Source: Amycolatopsis jejuensis
GTDB taxonomy: Bacteria; Actinomycetota; Actinomycetes; Mycobacteriales; Pseudonocardiaceae
Reading direction: 5' to 3'
Length of the DNA: 64,000 nt
Assembly (NCBI RefSeq): GCF_000717335.1
Contig: NZ_JNYZ01000044.1
Coordinates: 8,925 to 72,924 of the forward strand
Every line of letters begins with the position of its first letter. The stretch's first letter is position 1. A program made the position numbers and the translations under genes. The notes beneath the pieces are model-generated. The model made no database searches. It was not told the origin of the DNA and was given only the letters and a program-made list of their open reading frames with translations. Positions 52,751 to 62,437 of this stretch are shown here, in pieces.

Positions 52751-54367
52751 TCAGTGTGGCCGAGGTGGAAGTTCCTCCTGCAGCTCGGGATGCGCACTGA
52801 ACGCCGCCACCTGAAGCTGGGCAACCAACCGCTGCGTAGGGTCCTCCAAGTCGACCCCGAAGATGTCGCGCATCCGGGTCAGCCGGTACTTCAAGGTGTT
52901 CCGATGCACGTACACCGCGCGCCCCGCCGCAGTGAGATCCCCGCCCGCGTCGAAGAACGCCCGCAGGCTTGCCAGGTGTTCGGTGCCGCAATCCCGGTCG
53001 CTCACCGCCATCCCCGCCACTCCGCCCTGCAGCAGGCGTGGCCGTTCGAGCAGGATTTCGGTGATCTCGGACAGGATTGCGTCGGCGATCGAATCGTCGA
53101 AGGCGATTACGCGGCGTGATTCGTCGAGGAGTGGCAGGTCGAGCAGCCGGTCGACCGCGCGGCGGGCTTCGGCGAGCTGCGCGGCCGACCCGATTTCCCC
53201 GCTGATTGCCGCGCGCAGGTCGAGATGCAGCTGCCGGTGCGCCTGTCCGGTGATTTCCCGGGCGAGCCGCGCGGGTTCGTCGGGCGTGCGGTCGTCGACC
53301 GGGAACGTGGCGTAGATCCGGCCGTCGCACGACGTGACCGCGCCCCGCCGTCGCGACGCTTCGACCCGCAGCGCGACCAGGTCTTCCAGCGGCCGCAGCG
53401 CCGGGGGCGGCGAGCCGGGCTGGTCCGGGACGAAGGCGACCAGCCGGAACGACACGCCGTCGAGACCGAGGCGGCTTTGCACAGTGGTGGCGTTGGCACG
53501 GCCGGCGAGCGCGTTGCGCAGGAGGTCGCTGCGCAGCCGCCGGTCGAGGTCTTCGCTGATCCGCGACCGCAGCAGCTGCAGCGCCGCGACCCGCGCCGTT
53601 TCGGCGAGCAGGTCGGCCGAATGCTGGTCGAGCTTGTGCTTGGACTCGGCGACCCACAGGTAGCCGAGGATGTCGCTGCCGCCGCGGATCGCGGTGACGA
53701 GCCGGGTCGCGCCGTCCGGCGGCACCACGCGCACCGGGGTGAGACTTTGCCGTACCCGCGGCAGGATTCCGGTGGATTCACACCAGTCCATGAACTCGCG
53801 CGGCGGACGGCGGTGCAGGATCGAGTGTTCGCGGATGCCGTCGATCGGGTCGCCGAGGCTCGAGAACGCGATCACCTCCATCCGCTCGTCGTCGATGATC
53901 ACCGGGCCTTCGAGCATCGCGGCGGCGGAGTTGGCCAGCGCGAACAGATCCCCGAACGGGACCCCGCGTTCGTCCGGGGCGGTGGCCGACGCGGACGCGA
54001 TCGACGTCCGGGCCAGCGAATGCAGCTGATCCCACGACATTTCCGGGGAAATCGCGAGCACCGTCGTGCCGTGCGCTTCGCTCAGCGTGCGAATGCGGGC
54101 ACGCTCGGCATCGTCGTGCACCTTGAACGCGAGCACCGTGTCCGCGCCGACGGAGGCGACCAGGCGCTCGGTGTCCGGGTCGGCCGCGCGCAGCCCGATG
54201 CCGAGCACCAGGTCGCCGGAGTTGATCTGGACGGCGGTGCTCGTGTCGTGGATGAGCACGGCGACCACCGGGAGGTCGAGGCCTTCCGGCGAGTGCACCA
54301 CGTCGACGAAATCCCCGCCGACCAGGCCGAGGAAGGTGTCCAGGGTGAGTCCGGCAGCTGCGCCCAT
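52751..54367 (-). CDS. PucR family transcriptional regulator
   Basis: A 538-residue PucR/CdaR-type regulator. A PucR-like N-terminal domain (about residues 1-120) and a GAF-like region (about 140-280) lead to a CdaR central domain. The C-terminal HTH has VYVHRNTLKYRLTRMRDI near residues 490-507. Relatives regulate purine, allantoin, proline or other nitrogen-compound catabolism. ATG 54367 follows GGAGGGGAG. It is 24 bp after the M20 stop and is probably the last gene of the seven-gene minus-strand operon of locus D, which it likely controls together with the divergent molybdenum hydroxylase. Confidence 0.9.
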   Translation of the reverse strand: MGAAAGLTLDTFLGLVGGDFVDVVHSPEGLDLPVVAVLIHDTSTAVQINSGDLVLGIGLRAADPDTERLVASVGADTVLAFKVHDDAERARIRTLSEAHGTTVLAISPEMSWDQLHSLARTSIASASATAPDERGVPFGDLFALANSAAAMLEGPVIIDDERMEVIAFSSLGDPIDGIREHSILHRRPPREFMDWCESTGILPRVRQSLTPVRVVPPDGATRLVTAIRGGSDILGYLWVAESKHKLDQHSADLLAETARVAALQLLRSRISEDLDRRLRSDLLRNALAGRANATTVQSRLGLDGVSFRLVAFVPDQPGSPPPALRPLEDLVALRVEASRRRGAVTSCDGRIYATFPVDDRTPDEPARLAREITGQAHRQLHLDLRAAISGEIGSAAQLAEARRAVDRLLDLPLLDESRRVIAFDDSIADAILSEITEILLERPRLLQGGVAGMAVSDRDCGTEHLASLRAFFDAGGDLTAAGRAVYVHRNTLKYRLTRMRDIFGVDLEDPTQRLVAQLQVAAFSAHPELQEELPPRPH

Positions 54368-54391
54368 GCGGGTGTCTCCCCTCCGGGCTGC

Positions 54392-55648
54392 TCAGCGCGC
54401 GCTGGGCACCCCTTCGACGGCGGTGTCGGCGGAAGAGCCTCCGGCGGCATTGTCGGTCATCGGCCGCGTTCCGGCAAAGCCCGCGAAGAGACCGGCATAC
54501 ACGCCGACCGCCGTGACCAGCGCGTCGACCTCGACGTATTCGTCCACTGTATGCGCCACCGCGAGGTCACCCGGGCCGAAGACGACCGACGGGATGCCGA
54601 GCTGGTTGCGCATGAACCGCGCGTCGGTGGTGAACGGCAACCCGGTGGTACCCGGTGCGCGGCCGGTCATCGCGGTGAACGTGTCCGCGACGAAGCCGAC
54701 GAACGGGTGGCCGGGCGAGATCTCGGACGGTTCGCAGAACGTGTCGACCTGCAGGTCGTAGTCGGTGCCGCGGGCCAGCCCGAGCGACGCGATCCGGTCG
54801 ACGATGCCCTGTACCGCGATCGCCCGGCTCTCGCCCGGCAGGATGCGGCGGTCGATCTCCAGCCGGCATTCCTCGGGGACCACGTTCGGCCCGCTGCCGC
54901 CGCGGATGGTGCCGACGTTGCAGGTCGTGGTACCCAGCAGCGGATGCGGCGTCTGCGGGAACTCGTTGTCGTGCAGTACCTGCGCGATCGCGGCGGCGGA
55001 GATGATCGCGCTCCGGCCGTTCGCCGGTTCGCTGCCGTGCGCGGGGACACCGCTCGTGGTGACCGTGGCGAACATCAGGCCTCGTTCGGCGAGGCACAGC
55101 TTCAGCCCGGTGGGTTCCGGGTCGAGGCAGGCGTCGGCGTGCACGAGATCGCGCGCGACCAGCGCCGCGGTACCTTGTGCGCCACCCAGCTCCTCGTCGG
55201 CGACCAGGTGGAACACCAGCTCACACGGCAGTTCCAGGCCGAGCGAACGGCACACCTGCCACCCGGTCAGCGCGGCCGCGACGCCACCTTTCATGTCCGC
55301 CGACCCGCGGCCATAGAGCCGTCCGTCGGTCACTTCCCCGCCGAACGGATCGTGCCGCCAAGCGGCCGGACGCACCGGCACGGTGTCGAGGTGCCCGTTC
55401 ACCAGCAGCACCGGCTTGCCGGGCCGGGATCCCGTGGTGAGCAGCAGATTCTGCCGTCCGGGCGCGGTTTCCACCACGGTCGCGGCGAGACCGAGGTCAG
55501 GCGCGCGCTCCCGCAGGTGGGCAACGACTTCGGTCTCGCGGCCGGGCGGGTTTTCGGAACGGATCCGCACCAGATCGCGGGTGAGTCCGACGACGGTTTC
55601 GACGTCGACTGCCGCCCGGATCTGCCGGACGAGGTCGGGGCGGGTCAT
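54392..55648 (-). CDS. M20 family amidohydrolase (ArgE/DapE type)
   Basis: A 418-residue M20 metallohydrolase of the ArgE/DapE/ACY1 branch, which deacylates N-acyl amino acids or related amides. The catalytic set is complete: VNGHLDTVPV, GRGSADMKGG, VADEELGGAQG (general base Glu), DPEP, and the late VAHTVDEYV histidine. The dimerisation lid lies at about residues 185-300. It is cytosolic. The start overlaps the DUF1028 stop by ATGA, consistent with a shared substrate in locus D. Confidence 0.92.
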   Translation of the reverse strand: MTRPDLVRQIRAAVDVETVVGLTRDLVRIRSENPPGRETEVVAHLRERAPDLGLAATVVETAPGRQNLLLTTGSRPGKPVLLVNGHLDTVPVRPAAWRHDPFGGEVTDGRLYGRGSADMKGGVAAALTGWQVCRSLGLELPCELVFHLVADEELGGAQGTAALVARDLVHADACLDPEPTGLKLCLAERGLMFATVTTSGVPAHGSEPANGRSAIISAAAIAQVLHDNEFPQTPHPLLGTTTCNVGTIRGGSGPNVVPEECRLEIDRRILPGESRAIAVQGIVDRIASLGLARGTDYDLQVDTFCEPSEISPGHPFVGFVADTFTAMTGRAPGTTGLPFTTDARFMRNQLGIPSVVFGPGDLAVAHTVDEYVEVDALVTAVGVYAGLFAGFAGTRPMTDNAAGGSSADTAVEGVPSAR

Positions 55649-56556
55649 TGCAGGTCCTTCACGTCGTCGTGGCCGAGGAAACCGGCGTCGGCGAGGCGGT
55701 CGAGGAACCGGGCGAGCCGCGGGTTCGCCGCCAGCGGCGCGGCGAGCTGCCCGCGCGCGGCCGCGAGGTCGCCGGACCGGGCCAGCAGGATGCCGCGCCA
55801 GAACTCGGCTTCGGGGTTGCCGCGCAACACTTCCGCCGCGTCGGCGAGGGCCGCGAGCGCGCGGTCGCGGTCACCCGCCTCGGGTTCGCGGTACGGGCCG
55901 ACCATCAGCCCGGGCGCGAACATCGTGCCGGACACCGCGTCGAACGCCCGCCGGTGCGCGAGCAGCCGCCGCAGCTCGGCGACCGGATCGGGATGGTCCT
56001 CGACCCGCAGGTCGACCGGTTTGTGCTGCCACGGCTCGTCGTTCCGGACCCCGTCCACGACCAGCAGAGCCGCTCCCTGACTGCCGCGGATGTCCCCACC
56101 GGCTTGCTCGGCCGCTTCCAGCGCCCGGATGAGCCGTTCGGCCAGATCGCCGTCACCGCGGTAGGCCGCCAGCATGGCGGGCAGCACGCCGCTGTGGTCG
56201 AGCATGTTGCCCTGCACGCTCACCGGTCCGTCGACGAGATTGCCCGCCGCGGCAATGCAGGCCTTGCCGGTCCATGCGGCCGCGTCGCCGGTGGCCCCGA
56301 CCAGCGCGACCTGGCGGACCTCGGGATGCTCGTCGGTGCTCAGCAGCTGCTCGAGGGCGGTCCTGGCGGGGACGCCGCCGGCCAGCAGGTCCAGCCCGCG
56401 GGCGCCGTAACGGCCGTCCACGAACGCTTGGGTCGCGATGGCGCCGACGCCGGGGACAGCCCAGGTCACCGACGCACCGGGCGCGAAAAAGTGCGACTGG
56501 CACGCCACCCCCAGCTGCCCGGTGGTTTCGTCCCGGGCGACGATGGAGTACGTCAT
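55645..56556 (-). CDS. DUF1028 family protein (putative Ntn-hydrolase)
   Basis: A 303-residue DUF1028 protein. The family opening TYSIVARDETTGQLGVACQSHFFAPGASV is clear, followed by TQAFVDGRYGARGLDLL and a later QGNMLDHSGVLPAM segment. The fold is predicted to be related to Ntn-hydrolases, and members are often encoded beside M20 enzymes. No reaction is firmly established. The C-terminal part contains a TPR-like helical stretch (about residues 235-295). It overlaps both neighbouring genes by four bases. Confidence 0.88.
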   Translation of the reverse strand: MTYSIVARDETTGQLGVACQSHFFAPGASVTWAVPGVGAIATQAFVDGRYGARGLDLLAGGVPARTALEQLLSTDEHPEVRQVALVGATGDAAAWTGKACIAAAGNLVDGPVSVQGNMLDHSGVLPAMLAAYRGDGDLAERLIRALEAAEQAGGDIRGSQGAALLVVDGVRNDEPWQHKPVDLRVEDHPDPVAELRRLLAHRRAFDAVSGTMFAPGLMVGPYREPEAGDRDRALAALADAAEVLRGNPEAEFWRGILLARSGDLAAARGQLAAPLAANPRLARFLDRLADAGFLGHDDVKDLQ

Positions 56557-57371
56557 CGATTCTCCGAAGATGCGTGGAATTCCCTTACCGCAGCGGCAGT
56601 TCCGGCCGGATCCTCCAGCATCGGCAGGTGCCCGATGCCGTCCAGCACGCGGACCTCGGCGTTGAGCCCGGCGGCGAGTTCCCGGGCCCGCTCGGGTGGG
56701 CAGGTCGGATCGTGGCTGCCGACGAACACCCGCGCGGGCGGGGGAGCGGCGGCGACCACGGCGGCGGCCGGACGGGAATCCGCGTCGCCGAAGGTACTGC
56801 GCAGCACTTGCACCACCGTGTCGGTGTCGCGGTCGCCGTTCCGTCCGCCGGAAGCGAGCTCGACCAGCCGGTCGGCGGCGTCCGGCCGCGAGCGCGGGCC
56901 GAGGATTTCGCCGCCGTGCCGGGCAAACCACGCCCGGACGCCGAGTTCCCGCAGTCCGGCCTCGGCCTCGTCGAGCAGCTCCGGGCCCCAGCTCACCCGC
57001 AGTGCCGCGCCGAAGGCGGCGATGCTGGCGACCCGGTCCGGAGCAGCCGCGGCCAGCTCCACCGACACTGCGCCGCCGATCGACCCGCACACCAGGTGCG
57101 CCCGCTCGACACCGGCAGTGTCGAGCACGGCCAGCGCGTCGGCGGCGTAGTCGGCCGGGAGGTACGGCCCGCCGGGCTCGGACCGGCCGTGCGCGCGGTA
57201 GTCCACCGCGAGCGCCGGGCCGCCCAGCTCGGCCACCACGTCCGTCCACACCTCCGCGGCGGTGTTCACCGGGTGCAGGTAGAGCACCGGGGTACCGGAC
57301 CCCGGCCAGTCCAGATAGGACAGTTCTCCGGACCGGCCGCGGGCGGACCGGCGTGCGTGCTGCGTCATCAC
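56553..57371 (-). CDS. Alpha/beta hydrolase
   Basis: A 272-residue alpha/beta hydrolase. LHPVN near residue 33 replaces the usual HG oxyanion motif, YRAHGRSEPGG follows the third strand, and the nucleophile elbow is CGSIGG (serine near residue 96). Acid and base lie in VGSHDPTCP and GIGHLPMLED. The elbow resembles enol-lactone hydrolases of the PcaD type, so lactone or ester opening is one option. It starts 9 bp after the SnoaL-like gene and overlaps DUF1028 by ATGA. The substrate is probably an intermediate of the locus D pathway. Confidence 0.85.
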   Translation of the reverse strand: MMTQHARRSARGRSGELSYLDWPGSGTPVLYLHPVNTAAEVWTDVVAELGGPALAVDYRAHGRSEPGGPYLPADYAADALAVLDTAGVERAHLVCGSIGGAVSVELAAAAPDRVASIAAFGAALRVSWGPELLDEAEAGLRELGVRAWFARHGGEILGPRSRPDAADRLVELASGGRNGDRDTDTVVQVLRSTFGDADSRPAAAVVAAAPPPARVFVGSHDPTCPPERARELAAGLNAEVRVLDGIGHLPMLEDPAGTAAAVREFHASSENR

Positions 57372-57380
57372 CGTTCCCGC

Positions 57381-57845
57381 TCAGGCGTCCTGCGGATAGC
57401 GCGGCAGGTCCGGCGACGCGATCGGCGACGCGTGGAAGTGCCAGATCTTCCAGACCGGGTTGCCCTTGCCGTCGTCGCGGCGGTACACCTCGGTCACGCG
57501 GAAGACCAGCGGCTCCGGGTCGGGCTCCAGCACGCCGGTGCCCTTGTCGCCGCTGACCTGCGCGCTCCAGTACGTGGTGAGGTACGCGAGGTCGCCCTCG
57601 GCGTGCACCTTGGGTTCCTCGACGATCTTCATGTCGGACAGGTTGAACCCGATCTGGTGCAATCCTTCCCACAGCTTCGCCTTCTCGGCCGGTCCGTGGT
57701 ACTCGTGGCCGTTGAGGTTGAACTGCAGGTAACCCGGGTCGGCGAAGTTCGGGTACATCTTGTCGATCACCAGGTCGTTGTTCGATTCGAGCCAGGCGTG
57801 GTGCACCGCGAGGATTTCTTTGATGTCGTTTTCGTTGCCTGCCAT
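57381..57845 (-). CDS. SnoaL-like (NTF2 fold) protein
   Basis: A 154-residue protein with an NTF2-like alpha+beta barrel pattern. It starts with a helix (NDIKEILAVHHAWLES), then YHGPAEKAKLWEGL, a YLTTYWSAQV strand, and ends with WKIWHFHASP. Such proteins act as small cyclases, isomerases or dehydratases, or as accessory subunits. ATG 57845 follows GAAGGAGG. It lies between an F420-dependent dehydrogenase and an alpha/beta hydrolase in locus D. The reaction cannot be deduced. Confidence 0.82.
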   Translation of the reverse strand: MAGNENDIKEILAVHHAWLESNNDLVIDKMYPNFADPGYLQFNLNGHEYHGPAEKAKLWEGLHQIGFNLSDMKIVEEPKVHAEGDLAYLTTYWSAQVSGDKGTGVLEPDPEPLVFRVTEVYRRDDGKGNPVWKIWHFHASPIASPDLPRYPQDA

Positions 57846-57861
57846 GGGGTTCCTCCTTCGG

Positions 57862-58866
57862 TCAGACCTCGCGCGCGGCCGCGCGGAGGGCGGGGACGAC
57901 GTCCTCGGTGAGCTGGTTCAGGAACCGGCGCTGGTCGGCGCCCGGCCCGTGGAACACCAGGTGCGTGAACCCGGCGTCGAGGTACGGCTTGAGCTGGGCG
58001 ACGGCCTCCGCGGGATCGGCGGCGACGATCCACCGCCGGGCCACCTGGTCGAGCGGCAGCTCGTCGGCCAGCCGCTCCATTTCCTCGGCGGAATCGACGG
58101 TGTGCTTTTGCTCCGCGGTCAGCGCGAGTGGCGCCCAGAAGCGGGTGTTTTCCAGTGCTGCAGCGGGATCGCGGTCGTAGGACAGCTTGATCTCGATCAT
58201 GCGGTCCACGGCGCCAGGACGGTTCGCGGCACCTTCGGCGACGGCCGGGACGAGCTTTTCGGTGTACAGGTCCATGCCCTTGCCGGAGGTGCAGATGAAC
58301 CCGTCGGCGACGCGACCGGCGTAGCGCGCGACCACCGGACCGCCCGCGGCGACGTACACCGGGACCGGCTGCTCCGGCCGGTCGTAAATGCGGGCGCCGG
58401 TCAAAGTGTAGTAGTCACCGGAGAAATCGACCGAGTCCTCTGTCCACAGTGCACGCATCAGCGTGATCGACTCACGCAGCCTGCCGAATCGTTCCTTGAA
58501 CTCCGGCCAGTCCATTCCGGACACTGCGACCTCGTTCAGCGCCTCGCCGGTCCCGACGCCAAGTACGACACGGTCCCCGGTAAGCAGGGCCATGGTGGCG
58601 AACGTCTGCGCCATCACCGCGGGGTTGTACCGGAACGTCGGCGTGGTGACGCTGGTGCCGATCCGCACCCGTTTCGTCCGCTCGCCGACGGCGGCCATCC
58701 ACGTCAGCGCGGACGGCGCGTGCCCGCCGTGGTGCCGCCACGGCAGGAAATGGTCCGACACCCAGACGCTGCCGAGCCCGAGCTCCTCGGCCAGCACGGC
58801 GTATTCCACCAGGTCGCGCGGGCCGAACTGCTCGGCGGACGCCTTGTACCCGATCGTGAGGTCCAC
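57862..58866 (-). CDS. fgd: F420-dependent glucose-6-phosphate dehydrogenase
   Basis: A 334-residue luciferase-like protein that aligns along its whole length with mycobacterial FGD1. It oxidises glucose 6-phosphate to 6-phosphogluconolactone while reducing coenzyme F420. Key residues match: His39 and Trp43 in SDHFLPW, Glu in GTGEALNE (FGD1 Glu109), the phosphate-site lysines in [12 protein letters not shown] and AEQKHTVD, and the arginine in ARRWIVA. The start follows AGGAGGAA by 4 bases. It lies in a catabolic operon beside a second F420-type enzyme, so it may be a dedicated F420H2 source. A changed sugar substrate remains possible. Confidence 0.9.
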   Translation of the reverse strand: MDLTIGYKASAEQFGPRDLVEYAVLAEELGLGSVWVSDHFLPWRHHGGHAPSALTWMAAVGERTKRVRIGTSVTTPTFRYNPAVMAQTFATMALLTGDRVVLGVGTGEALNEVAVSGMDWPEFKERFGRLRESITLMRALWTEDSVDFSGDYYTLTGARIYDRPEQPVPVYVAAGGPVVARYAGRVADGFICTSGKGMDLYTEKLVPAVAEGAANRPGAVDRMIEIKLSYDRDPAAALENTRFWAPLALTAEQKHTVDSAEEMERLADELPLDQVARRWIVAADPAEAVAQLKPYLDAGFTHLVFHGPGADQRRFLNQLTEDVVPALRAAAREV

Positions 58867-58873
58867 ATTCCTC

Positions 58874-59869
58874 CTAGGTGAGCCGCGGCAGGACCGCGGA
58901 CGCGGTGAGTTCGAGTTCTTCCCGGGCGGACGCGGTATTCACCGGCGACAGCACGACGCTGGTCGCGCCTGCCGCGCGCAGGGCGGTGACGCGTTCGGTG
59001 ATCTCGTCCGGGTCACCGGCGACGGTCAGGGTGTCGATCCATTCCTCCGGCAGGGCTTCGGCGAGCCGGTCACCCTCGTTCGTGAGCAGCTCGGCGAGGT
59101 GGTCGTTGTAGCCGAACGCGGCGGTGAGCGGGTTGTGCGGGCCGACCGCGGCGAGGTACCCGGCGAGCGCCGGACGCACGGCTGTACGCGCCTGTTTGCT
59201 GTCGCGGTTGACGCTGAACAGGGCGAACGTCGGTACCAGGTGCTCGGTGGCGCCGGACTCGCGCATGCCGTCGTGGATGTGGCCGAGCGCGGCCGTCAGG
59301 TACTCGGTTCCGGCCAGCACGCTCATCACCGTGCCCTGGGCGATCCGCCCGGACAGCCGCAGCGATTTCGGGCCGAGGACACCGGTGAGGATCGGGACGT
59401 CGGCGTCCGGCCGGTGGGTCGCGGTGACGGAGCGGAACGTGAATTGCTTGCCGTCGAGGTCGACGGTTTCCCCGCGGAGCAGGGCGCGGATGGAATCGAT
59501 GCACTCGCGCAGGGCGGTGAGCGGCGAGGCGGCGGTGACACCCATCTGGTCGGTCCACGCGGGTACGCCGTGCCCGATGCCGGGCAGGAACCGGCCCGGG
59601 TACGCGCGGGCGAGCGTGGCGATTTCCATCGCGGCCACCGCCGGATGCCGGGCGACCGAAGCGACCACGCCCAGGCCGACCTTGACTTTCGTCGTCGCGC
59701 CGAGGGCGAGCGCGGCGCCGGTGAATCCGCCGTAGCAGAAGTAGTCCTCGGCGACCCAGACCTCGCCGTACCCGAGCCGTTCGGCCGCCGCGGCGAGCCC
59801 GGCGATGTCTTCCGGGGGTGTGGACGTCGCGACGAACACTCCGACAGGGGCGGTTTCGACGCGGCTCAT
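58874..59869 (-). CDS. LLM class F420-dependent oxidoreductase
   Basis: A 331-residue luciferase-like monooxygenase-family protein related to F420-dependent Mer-type reductases. The TIM-barrel pattern begins [33 protein letters not shown] corresponds to the SDHF region of FGD, and [14 protein letters not shown] and [13 protein letters not shown] are later family segments. Coenzyme F420 rather than FMN is likely because the next gene (8 bp away) encodes an F420-reducing FGD. ATG 59869 follows GGAGG. It is the first gene of the seven-gene minus-strand operon. Substrate unknown. Confidence 0.85.
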   Translation of the reverse strand: MSRVETAPVGVFVATSTPPEDIAGLAAAAERLGYGEVWVAEDYFCYGGFTGAALALGATTKVKVGLGVVASVARHPAVAAMEIATLARAYPGRFLPGIGHGVPAWTDQMGVTAASPLTALRECIDSIRALLRGETVDLDGKQFTFRSVTATHRPDADVPILTGVLGPKSLRLSGRIAQGTVMSVLAGTEYLTAALGHIHDGMRESGATEHLVPTFALFSVNRDSKQARTAVRPALAGYLAAVGPHNPLTAAFGYNDHLAELLTNEGDRLAEALPEEWIDTLTVAGDPDEITERVTALRAAGATSVVLSPVNTASAREELELTASAVLPRLT

Positions 59870-60058
59870 GGGAAAACCTCCGGGGAACAGGGGGCAGCTG
59901 CTTTCGCAGATCAGTCTCGGGTGTGGCCGGGGCCGCGGCAATTGGCGGTGTGACGAACCCGACCCCGGCCATTTGAGCGATCCGCCGATGGACTCGGTGC
60001 CCGCACCGGCCGACGATCAACGTAACGGGGGCTGCCCGTCGTTTCCGCGACCGGAGGA
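59870..60058. promoter_or_regulatory. Divergent control region of locus D
   Basis: A 189-bp gap between the LLM/FGD operon and the molybdenum hydroxylase operon. It holds one inverted repeat, TGGCCGGGG (59924-59932) and CCCCGGCCA (59963-59971), with 30 bp between the arms. Promoters for both directions must lie here; none is convincing. It is the obvious place for PucR to act. Confidence 0.45.
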
Positions 60059-62437
60059 ATGACCGTGACCCAGCAGCAGGTACCGCCAGGACTGATCGGC
60101 GCACGGGTGCGCCGCAAGGAAGATCCCCGGTTGCTGACCGGGCGCGCACAGTATGTCGACGACGTGGTCCTGCCCGGCATGCTGGAGGCGGCCGTGCTGC
60201 GCAGCCCGCACGCGCACGCGCGGATCCGGTCGGTGGACACGAGCCGGGCGCGCGCCCTGCCCGGCGTCTACGACGTGCTGACCGGGCCCGACGTGCGCGA
60301 CGCGTGCGCGGCCCCGCAGCCGGTCGTCTGGCTGATGATCCCGGACCAGCGGATGACGGGTCAGTACGCGCTGGCCGTGGACAAGGTCCGGTACGTCGGT
60401 CAGGCGGTCGTCGTTGTGGCGGCGAAGAATCGTTACATCGCCGAGGACGCGCTGGCTCTCATCGAGGTGGAGTACGACGTCCTGCCTGCGGTCAGCACGC
60501 TCGACGAGGCGCTGGCCGCGGACGCGCCGCTGCTGTACGAGGAGTGGCCGGACAACGTCAGCTGCCGCCAGACGATTCCCAAGGGAGACGTTTCCGCAGC
60601 GTTCGCCGAGGCGGACGTCGTGGTGACGGAGACGCTGGAATTCGGCAGGCAGATGGGTACGCCGCTGGAGACGCGCGGGGTCGTCGTTTCGTGGGACCCG
60701 CTGTCGGACCGGCTGGAGGCATGGCTGTCGACGCAGTCGCCGAACCTTGCCCGCGACCTGCTCGGCGACGTGCTGGGCCTGCCGGTGGAACGGATTCGCG
60801 TACGGACGCCGGACGTCGGCGGGGGATTCGGGAACAAATTCGACTTCTACGCCGAGGAAGTTCTCGCCGCATTACTGTCCAAACGCACCGGCCGCCCGGT
60901 GAAACTGATCGAGGACCGGCACGAAAGCTTTGTCGCCAATGCGCATTCGCGGGAACAGCGGATCGAAGTGTCGGTGGCGGCGAAGGCGGACGGCACCATC
61001 ACCGGATTGCGCGGCACGGTGTGGGCGGTGCTCGGCGGGCAGCTGGCGACTGTCGGGATCGGACCGTGCTGGCTGTCGATGGCGCTGCTGAGCGGGCCGT
61101 ACGACATTCCGAATGTCGAAGGTACCGTGGTCGGCGTGGTGACGAACAAGTCGCCGTATGGCTCGTATCGCGGCTGGGGCCAGCCCAAGTGCAATTTCGC
61201 GCACGAGCGGATCATCGAGAAACTCGCGCGGGAACTGGGTAAACCGGCCAATGAGATCCGGCGGCGCAATTTGATCGCGCCGGACAAGTTCCCGTATCCG
61301 AGCCCGGTGTTCTTCTACGACAGCGGGAATTACGCCGAATGTCTCGCCCTTGCCGAACGCGGGGTAGCCGAGCGAGGGTGGCCGTCGCAGGTGGCCGAGG
61401 CAGCGCGGGAGGGCCGGTCGCTCGGCATCGGGTACGCGTTCCACATCGAGATCACCGCGCTCGGGCCGACGAAGATCATGAACGGCGCCGGTCTGCAGCA
61501 CGGGTCGTTCGACGAGGAAGTCGTGCGGATCGATTCGAGCGGTGGGGTGCTCGTGCGGACCGGGCTTTCTGCGCTCGGGCAAGGGATTCAGACGTCTTTG
61601 GCGCAGGTCGCGGCCGGGACTTTGGGCGTACCACTGGATTCGGTGACCGTGCTGTCCGGCGACACCGAGACCAATCCCTTCACCGGGTACGGCACCGGCG
61701 CGAGCCGCGGCGCCTCGCTCGGCGGCGGCGCGGTGCTGCGGGCGAGCACCCGGCTGCGCGAGAAGGTGCTGCGGATTGCCGGGCATCTGCTGGAAGCCGA
61801 CCCGGGTGACCTGGAGATCACGGACGGCCGGATTTCGATTGCCGGTAACCCTTCCGGGCCGTCCGTGACCATGCGCGACATCGGCGACGCCACCTACCGG
61901 CGCCTCGCCGGGAACCTGCCCGACGACGAGGTCCCGACCCTCGAAGAACGCGATGTGCTCGACCCGGACAACGTCGCGTTCTCCTATGGCACCACCGCCG
62001 CGCTGGTCGAGGTGGATCGGCAGACCGGGGTGGTCGACGTGCTCGGCTACCTGGTCGCGCACGACTGCGGCACGGTGATCAACCCGACCATTGTGGACGG
62101 TCAGCTGCACGGCGGGGCAGCGCAAGGGATCGCGGGTACGCTGTACGAGGAAATCGTGTACGACTCCGACGGGCAGCTGCTGACCCAGTCCTTTATGGAC
62201 TATCTGCTGCCGACCGCGTCGGAGATCCCCGGCTTCACCACGCTGCACATGACGACCACGGCCGACCACATTCCCGGCGGCTTCAAGGGAATGGGCGAGG
62301 CAGGCACGATCGGTGCGGCGTCGGCGATCACCGCGGCGATCGAGAGCGCGCTGCCGGACCTCGGGGTACGCCTGACCCGGGTCCCGGTGACCCCGCCCCG
62401 GCTGCTCGACGCCATCTCTGCTGAGGAGCGCGCATGA
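60059..62437 (+). CDS. Molybdenum hydroxylase large subunit (xanthine dehydrogenase / aldehyde oxidase family)
   Basis: A 792-residue Mo-cofactor subunit. It starts with the family hallmark RRKEDPRLLTGRAQYVDD, has VGGGFGNKFDFYAEEV, and the active-site Glu747 in GMGEAGTIGA. The loop that reads AYxCSFR in form I CO dehydrogenase is SYRGWGQPKCNF here, so CO oxidation is unlikely; hydroxylation of an aldehyde or N-heterocycle with water-derived oxygen fits better. ATG 60059 follows CGGAGGA. A rare TTA codon lies at 60872-60874. It leads the L-M-S operon, divergent from the F420/PucR operon. Confidence 0.9.
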   Translation: MTVTQQQVPPGLIGARVRRKEDPRLLTGRAQYVDDVVLPGMLEAAVLRSPHAHARIRSVDTSRARALPGVYDVLTGPDVRDACAAPQPVVWLMIPDQRMTGQYALAVDKVRYVGQAVVVVAAKNRYIAEDALALIEVEYDVLPAVSTLDEALAADAPLLYEEWPDNVSCRQTIPKGDVSAAFAEADVVVTETLEFGRQMGTPLETRGVVVSWDPLSDRLEAWLSTQSPNLARDLLGDVLGLPVERIRVRTPDVGGGFGNKFDFYAEEVLAALLSKRTGRPVKLIEDRHESFVANAHSREQRIEVSVAAKADGTITGLRGTVWAVLGGQLATVGIGPCWLSMALLSGPYDIPNVEGTVVGVVTNKSPYGSYRGWGQPKCNFAHERIIEKLARELGKPANEIRRRNLIAPDKFPYPSPVFFYDSGNYAECLALAERGVAERGWPSQVAEAAREGRSLGIGYAFHIEITALGPTKIMNGAGLQHGSFDEEVVRIDSSGGVLVRTGLSALGQGIQTSLAQVAAGTLGVPLDSVTVLSGDTETNPFTGYGTGASRGASLGGGAVLRASTRLREKVLRIAGHLLEADPGDLEITDGRISIAGNPSGPSVTMRDIGDATYRRLAGNLPDDEVPTLEERDVLDPDNVAFSYGTTAALVEVDRQTGVVDVLGYLVAHDCGTVINPTIVDGQLHGGAAQGIAGTLYEEIVYDSDGQLLTQSFMDYLLPTASEIPGFTTLHMTTTADHIPGGFKGMGEAGTIGAASAITAAIESALPDLGVRLTRVPVTPPRLLDAISAEERA

